Program-made: the position numbers and the translations under genes
In this document: one piece after another, positions 1 to 5,109 of the stretch
Layout of the letters: the number at the start of each line of letters is the position of its first letter
Position numbering within the stretch: position 1 is the first letter of the stretch
The notes under the pieces: generated by a model
What the model saw: the letters and a program-made list of their open reading frames with translations, nothing else
The model's database searches: none
Told to the model about the DNA's origin: nothing
Source: Thermomicrobiales bacterium
Lineage (GTDB): Bacteria; Chloroflexota; Limnocylindria; Limnocylindrales; CSP1-4
Direction of reading: 5' to 3'
Assembly (NCBI GenBank): GCA_004525275.1
Contig: SPCO01000130.1
Span: 1 to 5,109 of the forward strand
DNA length: 5,109 nt

Positions 1-2
1 CG

Positions 3-1421
3 GTCGAGATCGTCGATGTCGCGATCGTCCCGGTCACGAACTTCCGGGCCACCCAGACCTCCACGACGCGCAAGGAACTCCTGGCCGTCCTGGATGGAAC
101 CAGCACCCGATACGCGGCGCTCGAACTGGTCAAGGGCGAGGCCGATGCCATCCTCGCAGCCCTTGATCTCCAGCGCCCCGGAGGCACTGGCCGCTTGAGA
201 TTGGCTCGCGACGCCGCCGATCTCGCCACCGATCTCTCCGCCAATCGTGATCGTCTGGCGTTCATGCGGGCCGACGCGGTCGGTCCTGAGGTGCGAGCGC
301 TCGACTGGGGTGGCAAGGCGCTCTTCGGAGTCGACCGGGTCAAGAAGCTCTCGGCCTGGCCGCTGACGGCCCGGCTTGCTGCGCCTCCGGCCGAGGACGC
401 CTACGACCCGGCGGCGACCTGGACCCTCTTCGCCGGGGGCGACATCATGCTCGATCGGGGCGTCCACGAAACGCTCGTGGTCAAGGGCAGGGGGGCGGAC
501 TTCCCGTTCGATGGTGGGTCGGCGGAGATCACGGCGCGCGTCTGCTGCTCCCCCTTTGGCTGGGAGGTGCCACGGACGTCCCGCACCGGGGATGCCGGCG
601 CGATGCGAGCGCTCATCTCGAGCGCCGACCTCGCCATGGCCAACTTCGAGAACCCCGCGCCGAACAACCCGAGCTGGCACACCTCCGGGACCGTGTTCTC
701 AGCCGACCCGGACCTGATCGACGGCCTGGCAAACGCCGGTTTCGATTACGTTTCGGTGGCCAATAATCACATTCGTGATGCCGGAGCTACCGGGCTCCTC
801 CAGACGGTCAGGAACATCAGGTCGCGCGGGATCGCCGCCTCCGGCGCGGGCAAGAACCTCGCCGCCGCGCGCAAGCCGGCCATGCTTGAAGCGGGTGGCA
901 TCAAGATCGCGGTCCTGGGCTATGACGCGATCGCGGGCTACTACCACGCGACGGAGAGCACGGTCGGTAGCGCCGGACTGTCCGCCAGGGCCGTGAAGGC
1001 AGATGTGGCGGCCGCCCGGAAGGCCGGCGCGGACCTGGTCATCGTCTACCCGCACTGGGGCACCGAATACGACTCGACACCCTATGCCAGCCAGACGAAG
1101 CTCGCGCGGAAGATCATCGACAACGGTGCCGACATGATCATCGGCAACCATGCTCACTGGGCGGCCGCGATGGAGATCTACAAGGGCAAGCCGATCTGGT
1201 ACGCGCTCGGCAACCTGGTGTTCGACCAGACCTGGTCCGAGCCGACCATGGAAGGGATCACCCTCGAGTTGACCTTCCGGGGCACGGAGCTCGTCCAGGT
1301 TCACATTCGGCCGCACGTCATCCTGGACAAGGCGCAGCCGAACTTCCTCGACCCGGCCGGCGACGGCAAGGTCGTGTTGCGTCAGGTATTCAAGGCATCG
1401 AAAGGCCTGTTGCCCTGGTGA
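3..1421 (+). CDS. CapA-family (PGA_cap) metallophosphatase-like protein, 5'-truncated by window edge
   Basis: The frame is open from the left edge to the TGA at 1419-1421, so the N-terminus and any signal peptide are off-window; residues here count from the codon at 3. Residues about 139-470 match the CapA/PgsA fold, related to calcineurin-like phosphoesterases: GGDIMLD (Asp147), ANFENPAP, VANNHIRDAG (Asn254, Asn255, His256), PHWGTEY (His351), IIGNHAHW (His383, His385) and YALGNLVFDQ (Gly403-Asn404). These are the expected metal and active-site motifs and all are intact. Residues 1-125 are not CapA: VAIVPVTNFR and ALFGVDRVKKLSAWPL resemble the end of a periplasmic solute-binding protein, and a short Ala/Pro linker follows. 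Founding family members act in poly-gamma-glutamate capsule synthesis at the cell surface, but most distant homologues have no known substrate and no capB/capC partner is visible. A TTG at 195 could start a shorter ORF, but coding continues upstream of it. Family assignment is strong; function is open. Confidence 0.9.
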   Translation, partial: VEIVDVAIVPVTNFRATQTSTTRKELLAVLDGTSTRYAALELVKGEADAILAALDLQRPGGTGRLRLARDAADLATDLSANRDRLAFMRADAVGPEVRALDWGGKALFGVDRVKKLSAWPLTARLAAPPAEDAYDPAATWTLFAGGDIMLDRGVHETLVVKGRGADFPFDGGSAEITARVCCSPFGWEVPRTSRTGDAGAMRALISSADLAMANFENPAPNNPSWHTSGTVFSADPDLIDGLANAGFDYVSVANNHIRDAGATGLLQTVRNIRSRGIAASGAGKNLAAARKPAMLEAGGIKIAVLGYDAIAGYYHATESTVGSAGLSARAVKADVAAARKAGADLVIVYPHWGTEYDSTPYASQTKLARKIIDNGADMIIGNHAHWAAAMEIYKGKPIWYALGNLVFDQTWSEPTMEGITLELTFRGTELVQVHIRPHVILDKAQPNFLDPAGDGKVVLRQVFKASKGLLPW

Positions 1422-1430
1422 GCTCAGGCC
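1404..1430. terminator. Weak inverted repeat at the convergent ends of the CapA and deacetylase genes
   Basis: GGCCTG at 1404-1409 is complementary to CAGGCC at 1425-1430 across a 15-nt loop that contains the CapA stop codon. A second CAGGCC at 1435-1440 could compete for pairing. There is no T-run on either strand, so this is not a canonical intrinsic terminator. It lies at the 25-bp gap between two convergent genes, where a terminator would be expected. The call rests on position and a 6-bp stem only, and chance is a real possibility in GC-rich DNA. Confidence 0.2.
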
Positions 1431-1446
1431 AGCCCAGGCCCGCTGC

Positions 1447-2373
1447 CTAGACGATCCCGGCGAACAGGTCTGTTTCGGGAAGGCTCGTCTCGACCCGTGA
1501 TTCGCGCAGGATGTAGGCCTCGTTCGCCCAGCTTTCACGCCAGCCGTCGAAACCCATGAGCATGAACGGGCTCTCGTCGCTGATCTGGGTCACGTGCTCA
1601 TGGATGGCGTCCCACTTCGCCTGGAGCGGGGCGCCGGAGACGTCCAGCCAGGTGGTCACCGCTTCGTCGGGCACGAGCATCTTCGCGGCAAACGCCTCCA
1701 TCTCAGCGATCTTCTCCGGGGTCGCATCGTCAGGCACTGACCAGAAGCTCTTGTGCCCGCTCTCGCGCATCCGGGCCTCCATCTGTTCGCGTACCGAGGC
1801 CGGGATGGCCTGCTCGTAGAGCTTCGATGGCGTCCATGGCTCCAGCCCTTCCTCTTCGAACTGCTCCGGATACCAGGCCGGATCGCCGGCCCGATCGAAG
1901 GCCCGGATCCCGACATCGTGCGTCCGGATGTGGTCCGGGTGCCCATACCCGCCAAAGTCGTTGTACGTCGTGATGACGTCGGGTCGGTAGCGGCGCACGA
2001 ACCAGACGAGTCGGCCGGCGGCCTCATCCAGGTCCGCCTTCCAGAAGCTGCGTGGGTCATGGTTCCCGACCCGGCCCATCATGTCCGAGTCGTGGTAGCC
2101 GAGGTTCTCCCACTCGGTAACGCCCAAATGGCCCATGGCTCGTTCCAGTTCGACCGCTCGGATCTCGCCGAGGCGGCGGTGATTCTCGGGCGTGTCCATC
2201 GCCGGGACGACGATGTCGCCCATCTCGCCACGGGTGCACGTGATGAGGACGACGCGCTGCCCGGCTGCAACGGCCTTGGCCATCGCACCACCGGTCCCGA
2301 TCGTCTCGTCGTCGGGATGGGCATGGACGGTCATCAGCGTCGGACGGTGGCCGGTTGAAGTCACGTCGATCAT
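1447..2373 (-). CDS. LmbE/PIG-L-family zinc-dependent N-acetylglucosaminyl deacetylase/amidase, MshB/Mca type
   Basis: A complete 308-residue protein from ATG (2371-2373) to TAG (1447-1449). AHPDDE holds the predicted zinc ligands His19 and Asp22 and the general base Asp21. GGYGHPDHIR supplies the third zinc ligand His148, with Tyr143 and His145 matching the catalytic Tyr/His pair described for MshB. A late KWDAIHEHVTQ segment (about 253-263) matches the conserved K-A-H-TQ region of MshB and Mca. TRGEMGDIVVPAMD (about 47-60) and the long segment at 160-240, including EPWTPSKLYE, favour the longer Mca/MshB branch over short PIG-L enzymes. Known relatives remove an acetyl group from GlcNAc-inositol, or cleave mycothiol or bacillithiol S-conjugates, in the cytoplasm; no signal peptide is seen. 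The real substrate cannot be read from the sequence, and no thiol-biosynthesis gene is nearby. It is divergent from the CoA-transferase gene, with a -10-like element ending 6 nt before its ATG and no Shine-Dalgarno, suggesting leaderless translation. Confidence 0.92.
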   Translation of the reverse strand: MIDVTSTGHRPTLMTVHAHPDDETIGTGGAMAKAVAAGQRVVLITCTRGEMGDIVVPAMDTPENHRRLGEIRAVELERAMGHLGVTEWENLGYHDSDMMGRVGNHDPRSFWKADLDEAAGRLVWFVRRYRPDVITTYNDFGGYGHPDHIRTHDVGIRAFDRAGDPAWYPEQFEEEGLEPWTPSKLYEQAIPASVREQMEARMRESGHKSFWSVPDDATPEKIAEMEAFAAKMLVPDEAVTTWLDVSGAPLQAKWDAIHEHVTQISDESPFMLMGFDGWRESWANEAYILRESRVETSLPETDLFAGIV

Positions 2374-2377
2374 CGAC

Positions 2378-2388
2378 CGATGCTAGCG
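2378..2388 (-). promoter_or_regulatory. Candidate -10 element for a leaderless deacetylase mRNA
   Basis: On the reverse strand the sequence reads CGCTAGCATCG. Its core TAGCAT (2380-2385) fits the TANNNT -10 consensus. Exactly 6 nt separate it from the ATG, so transcription would begin at or next to the A of the start codon. No -35 hexamer of TTGACA type lies at the usual distance and no Shine-Dalgarno precedes the ATG, both common in leaderless genes of high-GC bacteria. The call is inferred from sequence only; the matching element on the other strand raises confidence. Confidence 0.5.
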
Positions 2389-2417
2389 CACGCGTCCCAT
2401 TCCGGCCCCTCGCCCGA

Positions 2418-2428
2418 CGCTACCATCG
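2418..2428 (+). promoter_or_regulatory. Candidate -10 element for the CoA-transferase gene
   Basis: CGCTACCATCG contains TACCAT (2421-2426), a TANNNT match. Nine nt separate it from the ATG at 2436. A start site 6-7 nt downstream would fall around 2433, leaving a leader of about 3 nt, too short for a Shine-Dalgarno site, and none is visible. No convincing -35 hexamer is present. The element differs at one base from the one serving the divergent deacetylase gene. Confidence 0.45.
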
Positions 2429-2435
2429 TCAGACG

Positions 2436-3677
2436 ATGGACGACCGATCCGATCCTGGGCCACTCGCCGGCATGCGTGTCATCGATGTCTCCACGGTGCT
2501 GGCCGGACCGTATTGCACGATGCTTCTGGGCGATCTCGGGGCCGACGTCATCAAGGTCGAACCGCCTGAGGGAGATGCGACTCGCGGTTGGGGCCCGCCG
2601 TGGCTCGGGTCGGAGACGGACGGGACCAGGACCGCGGCGTATTACCTGTCGGTCAATCGCAACAAGCGCTCCATCCGCCTCGACCTCAAGCGCACAGAGG
2701 GTGGCGAGATCCTTCGTCGGCTGCTTGCCGGTGGCGATGTGGTCGTCGAGAACTTTCGAACCGGTGGGTTCGCACGTCTCGGTTTCGACGATGACGAGCT
2801 CAGACGCCTGAACCCCGCGCTCGTCCACCTGGCCATCTCCGGCTATGGACTCGACGGCCCGGCTGCCGACCGGCCCGGTTACGACTTCGTGGTCCAGGCT
2901 TCCAGTGGCTTGATGTCGATCACGGGCGAGTCGGATGCAGACGGCGGCGGCCCGACCAAGGTCGGTGTCGCGATCAGCGATGTCATGACCGGGATGCTCG
3001 GTGCGGTCAGCGTTCTCGCATCGCTGGTCGCGCGGGAGCGGGCTGCGGGGCCGGCGACTGGCAGAGGGCAACGAATCGATCTTTCGCTCCTGGCGGCCAC
3101 GATGTCGGCGCTCGTCAACCAGGCGCAGAACGCGTTCGTGTCCGGCGTCGCACCGGATCGTCGCGGCAACGCCCATCCCAACATCGTCCCGTACGAGACA
3201 TTCGAGACCGCCGACGGCCAGATCGCCGTGGCGGCCGGATCGGAACGCCAGTGGCCGCGGCTGTGCGTCGCACTGGGGTTGCCGGCCCTTGCCGACGACC
3301 CTCGATTCGCGACGAACGGCGATCGGGTCGTACGCCACGCGGAGCTGCGTCCGACGCTTGCCGAGCGTTTCGAGCAGCGGTCGTCGGCCGACTGGCTCGC
3401 TATCCTGGGAGCGAGTGGGATCCCCGCTGCGCCGATCAACGACGTCCTGGCGGCATTCGCCTCGGAGGAGGCGATCGCCCTGGGGATGACCGTCGAGCAG
3501 GTGCACCCTGCCTGGGGCGTCATCCGCCAGGTCGGCATCCCGTTCCAGCTGTCCGCGACGCCGGCGTCGATCCGCATCGCACCGCCGACCCTCGGTCAGG
3601 ACACGGATCAGATCCTGGCAGAGCTCGGCTACTCGCCGGCCGAGGTCGCGGCGTTGCGCGAGCTCGGGGTCCTCTGA
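2436..3677 (+). CDS. Family III (CaiB/BaiF) CoA-transferase
   Basis: A complete 413-residue protein, normal length for family III CoA-transferases, ending at TGA 3675-3677. These enzymes move CoA between carboxylic acids through an aspartyl-CoA thioester and work as interlocked dimers in the cytoplasm. The N-terminus PLAGMRVIDVSTVLAGPY is the family hallmark. It is followed by LLGDLGADVIKVEPPEGD (31-47), NRNKRSIRLDLK (74-85), VVVENFRTG (102-110), GYGLDGPAADRPGYDFVVQA (136-155) and VGVAISDVMTGMLG, where Asp182 is the likely catalytic aspartate, equivalent to Asp169 of formyl-CoA transferase. GQRIDLSLLAATM and a C-terminal small domain with PAAPINDVLAA complete the fold. The frame is open back to a TTG at 2355, but that start would overlap the divergent deacetylase and adds Arg/Ser-rich residues unlike the family; the ATG at 2436 sits just before the conserved region and behind a -10-like element. 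Donor and acceptor acids cannot be predicted: no dehydrogenase, hydratase or ligase is adjacent. Confidence 0.95.
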   Translation: MDDRSDPGPLAGMRVIDVSTVLAGPYCTMLLGDLGADVIKVEPPEGDATRGWGPPWLGSETDGTRTAAYYLSVNRNKRSIRLDLKRTEGGEILRRLLAGGDVVVENFRTGGFARLGFDDDELRRLNPALVHLAISGYGLDGPAADRPGYDFVVQASSGLMSITGESDADGGGPTKVGVAISDVMTGMLGAVSVLASLVARERAAGPATGRGQRIDLSLLAATMSALVNQAQNAFVSGVAPDRRGNAHPNIVPYETFETADGQIAVAAGSERQWPRLCVALGLPALADDPRFATNGDRVVRHAELRPTLAERFEQRSSADWLAILGASGIPAAPINDVLAAFASEEAIALGMTVEQVHPAWGVIRQVGIPFQLSATPASIRIAPPTLGQDTDQILAELGYSPAEVAALRELGVL

Positions 3678-3741
3678 CGGCCGGTCGTCCAGCGGGTTCC
3701 GCAGCCGGGATAGCTCGCCGGGATGGACCGCCGTCTCAGAG
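3672..3741. terminator. Imperfect inverted repeat spanning the stop codons of two convergent genes (possible bidirectional terminator)
   Basis: CTCTGA at 3672-3677 (ending in the CoA-transferase stop) pairs with TCAGAG at 3736-3741 (containing the permease stop in reverse). The stem can extend inward with CGGC 3678-3681/GCCG 3730-3733, GGT 3683-3685/ACC 3727-3729 and CCA 3689-3691/TGG 3724-3726, with small bulges, giving about 16 pairs. Inside the loop GCGG 3692-3695 and CCGC 3699-3702 form a small hairpin, and GCCGGGAT is directly repeated at 3704 and 3717. There is no T-run. Position between convergent genes suits transcript-end formation or protection, but folding strength was judged by eye only. 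Confidence 0.35.
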
Positions 3742-4506
3742 TTCCTGGCGCTGGAACGACCAGACCGACCCCGCAAGGCACGCGACGATCAGGGCCGTGG
3801 TGGCGACCACCGGAACGACGACGTCGCCGAGCTCGACCGGTGTCCCAATCGCCAGGTTGAGTGCCGGCTCGGCCAGACCGCCCGGCGTGAGCCGCCCGAC
3901 GTTGGGGATCGCGGCAAGGACCGACAGGATGAGGAATGCCAGGAATCCGAGCCCGCCGGCGGCTGCCACGGATCCGGTGACCGTGCTCCCGAGCGACGTG
4001 ATCGAGGCCCACGCCGCGAGGCCGAGCCAGGCCAGCAACGCCAACGCGATCCAGCCACCGACCGACGGTGGCTCGAACAGGACGGCGGTGTAGATCCAGC
4101 CGACGACGACCGCGAGGATGGTGGCGACCAGCAGCACGACGCCGATCGCGATCGCCTTGGCTGCCAGGAATGCGCCACGGGAGACGGTCTTGGACAGGAT
4201 GAACGCAGCGGTGCCTCGCTCTCGCTCCGTGGCCACGGCGCCCATCGACAGGATGATCGCGGCGAACGCCCCGAACTGGCCGAGGTTCTTCCACAACTGA
4301 TCGGCTGCATCCGCGGCGACCGGGATAGGTATCTCGATGGTCACGAATTGTTCGCCACCGGCCGCCTGGATGATCTCCGGAAGGAACCTGGCAAGGAGCG
4401 GCGAGCTGAGTCCGACGATCAGGAACAAGGCGGCGACGACCGGCAACCGGAATGTTCGCCACGATTCGAGAAGCTCCTTGCCGATGAGGATCCGTGTTCC
4501 GGTCAT
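3736..4506 (-). CDS. ABC-2-type transporter permease subunit
   Basis: A complete 256-residue membrane protein from ATG (4504-4506) to TGA (3736-3738). About six hydrophobic segments are visible: roughly 21-40, 75-93, 112-143, 150-172, 178-200 and 229-248. A short amphipathic N-terminus, ILIGKELLESWRTFR, is typical of ABC-2 permeases. Between segments 2 and 3, TERERGTAAFILSKTVSR followed by AAK matches the E-x-E-x-GT...SR...K region conserved in this family and thought to contact the ATPase. An outside-facing loop at about 41-74 lies between segments 1 and 2. The ATG overlaps the stop of the upstream ATPase gene (ATGA), so the two are co-transcribed and probably translationally coupled; no independent Shine-Dalgarno is evident. 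The permease would form the channel with its partner ATPase in the cytoplasmic membrane, most likely as an exporter. The substrate is not predictable; NosY-like and antibiotic or lipid exporters share this architecture. Confidence 0.9.
   Translation of the reverse strand: MTGTRILIGKELLESWRTFRLPVVAALFLIVGLSSPLLARFLPEIIQAAGGEQFVTIEIPIPVAADAADQLWKNLGQFGAFAAIILSMGAVATERERGTAAFILSKTVSRGAFLAAKAIAIGVVLLVATILAVVVGWIYTAVLFEPPSVGGWIALALLAWLGLAAWASITSLGSTVTGSVAAAGGLGFLAFLILSVLAAIPNVGRLTPGGLAEPALNLAIGTPVELGDVVVPVVATTALIVACLAGSVWSFQRQEL
4503..4506 (-). other. ATGA stop/start overlap coupling ABC ATPase and permease
   Basis: On the reverse strand ATGA contains the permease start (ATG) and the ATPase stop (TGA) in different frames. 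The sequence just upstream has no strong purine-rich ribosome site, so terminating ribosomes probably re-initiate here, keeping the two subunits in balanced amounts. Confidence 0.8.
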
Positions 4507-5109
4507 GCGGCTTCACGGGACGATGGCACGCGTCCGACGAGACGCAGGAAAACGTCTTCGAGGGTCGGGCGGGCACGCTCGTAGACGGCGACCTGCAGCC
4601 CGGCCGCAACGACGAGCGGAAGGAGCCCGGCGGACGCGGTCGCCTCGTCCGTCACCGAGACGATGAGCCGGGCTCCCTCGCCCTCCTCGGTGACGCGATC
4701 GACCCATGCTGTCGCCCGAAGCGTCGCCACGAGGCGGGCGACTGTCCTCGATTGGCCGGGCTCCGGTTCGATCCGAAAGACTGGCTGGGCGTATCGGCCG
4801 AGCAGGTCGTCGAGCGGCCCCTCCGTCACCAGCCGGCCGTCATCCATGATCCCGATCCGATCACAGATCCTTTCGACGTCGGCCAGGACGTGGGTCGAGA
4901 AGATGACGGTGGCGCTGGCCCGCAGTTGCTCGATCAGAGACAGGAGATCGCGCCGTCCCTCGGGGTCGAGTGAGCTGACCGGCTCGTCGAGGATCAGCAG
5001 GCTGGGTGATGCCACCAGCGCCTGGGCGATCCCTAGACGTTGGCGCATCCCGCCGGAGTACCCCCCCACCCGCCGCCGAGCGGCATCCGCCAGGCCGACA
5101 AGCTCGAGC
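4503..5109 (-). CDS. ABC transporter ATP-binding protein, N-terminus cut by window edge
   Basis: 201 residues are visible, counted from the first full codon at 5106-5108; the stop is TGA at 4503-4505. The visible part begins with ELVGLADAARRRVGGYSGGM, the helical region leading into the signature motif (SGGMRQR, 18-24). Walker B follows in LLILDEP (Asp41, catalytic Glu42), then the D-loop SSLDPEGRRD and the switch histidine in IFSTH (His73). A C-terminal domain after about residue 105, ending in RPTLEDVFLRLVG, is typical of CcmA-type ATPases that work with ABC-2 permeases. Walker A and the Q-loop are missing only because about 100 residues lie beyond the right edge; such proteins usually have about 300. 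A GTG at 5067-5069 could be taken as a start, but it would remove half of the nucleotide-binding domain and coding continues upstream. It powers transport by the overlapping permease; substrate unknown. Confidence 0.95.
   Translation of the reverse strand, partial: LELVGLADAARRRVGGYSGGMRQRLGIAQALVASPSLLILDEPVSSLDPEGRRDLLSLIEQLRASATVIFSTHVLADVERICDRIGIMDDGRLVTEGPLDDLLGRYAQPVFRIEPEPGQSRTVARLVATLRATAWVDRVTEEGEGARLIVSVTDEATASAGLLPLVVAAGLQVAVYERARPTLEDVFLRLVGRVPSSREAA

Larger units (their letters stand above)
2378..2428. repeat. 11-bp inverted repeat linking the two divergent promoters
   Basis: CGATGCTAGCG at 2378-2388 and CGCTACCATCG at 2418-2428 are inverted copies with 10 of 11 positions matching, separated by 29 bp and centred near 2403. 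Each arm contains the outward-facing -10-like hexamer of one gene. The symmetry may simply be two similar promoters back to back, or it may also be a binding site for a dimeric regulator controlling both genes. The sequence cannot separate these. The full gap between the two start codons is 62 bp and holds nothing else recognisable. Confidence 0.6.

Noticed and set aside
16..198. Small forward open frame of 60 codons at the left edge
   Set aside because: It is Arg/Ser/Pro-rich with no motif and lies in a different frame inside the CapA-family gene.
195..1421. CapA gene starting at the TTG at 195
   Set aside because: The frame stays open to the window edge and the upstream residues form a coherent protein segment continuous with what follows, so the true start is off-window.
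699..1538. A reverse open frame of 279 codons opposite the CapA gene
   Set aside because: The forward frame carries all CapA motifs. The reverse frame has no recognisable motif and would overlap the end of the deacetylase gene.
2355..2435. Upstream TTG start for the CoA-transferase, adding 27 residues
   Set aside because: It would overlap the divergent deacetylase and cover both candidate promoters, and the added Arg/Ser-rich residues are unlike the family, which normally starts just before the PLxGxRVxD motif.
3704..3724. Direct repeat GCCGGGAT at 3704-3711 and 3717-3724 as a possible mobile-element target or regulator site
   Set aside because: Only 8 bp in GC-rich DNA, with no insertion between the copies and no promoter nearby; chance is the simplest explanation.
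2370..3776. A long reverse-strand open frame of 468 codons opposite the CoA-transferase gene
   Set aside because: It is Arg/Asp-rich, shows no family motif, and mirrors the codon bias of the forward gene, which carries complete CaiB/BaiF motifs. It would also overlap both neighbouring reverse genes. It is a high-GC shadow.
5061..5070. C-tract (seven C) near the right edge, as a possible frameshift or sequencing error at the ATPase start
   Set aside because: The reverse frame reads through it as VGGYSGGM, exactly the expected lead into the ABC signature, and coding is consistent on both sides.

Overview
This is a gene-dense, high-GC bacterial window with five protein-coding genes: two are cut by the window edges and three are complete. 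No RNA gene, insertion sequence, CRISPR array or phage signature was seen. The GC-rich third codon positions, the lack of clear Shine-Dalgarno sequences and the -10-like elements placed directly before start codons fit a high-GC soil or freshwater bacterium. The CapA-family and LmbE-family proteins look most like those of uncultured Chloroflexota (Limnocylindria/Ellin6529 type), with Actinomycetota as the alternative. This placement is an inference from sequence style and was not tested.

Layout, left to right: (1) a forward CapA-family protein (3-1421) whose beginning lies off the left edge, with a probable solute-binding-protein-like region before the metallophosphatase-like CapA domain. (2) A reverse zinc-dependent LmbE/PIG-L-family deacetylase of MshB/Mca type (1447-2373), convergent with CapA across a 25-bp gap. 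(3) A forward family III (CaiB/BaiF) CoA-transferase (2436-3677), divergent from the deacetylase. (4, 5) A reverse two-gene ABC transporter operon: an ATPase cut by the right edge (4503-5109) and an ABC-2-type permease (3736-4506), joined by an ATGA stop/start overlap.

The genes do not form one recognisable pathway. The only clear functional unit is the ABC ATPase/permease pair. The CapA protein and the deacetylase could both concern the cell envelope or sugar conjugates, but nothing in the window ties them together. The CoA-transferase stands alone with no acyl-CoA neighbours.

The most notable non-coding structure is in the 62-bp gap between the deacetylase and CoA-transferase genes. Two near-identical 11-bp elements (CGCTAGCATCG and CGCTACCATCG) face outward in mirror image, each ending a few bases before its start codon. 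They look like paired -10 promoter elements for leaderless or nearly leaderless mRNAs. A second structured spot is an imperfect inverted repeat that joins the stop codons of the convergent CoA-transferase and permease genes. I do not see a previously undescribed multi-gene system here; the findings are small-scale.
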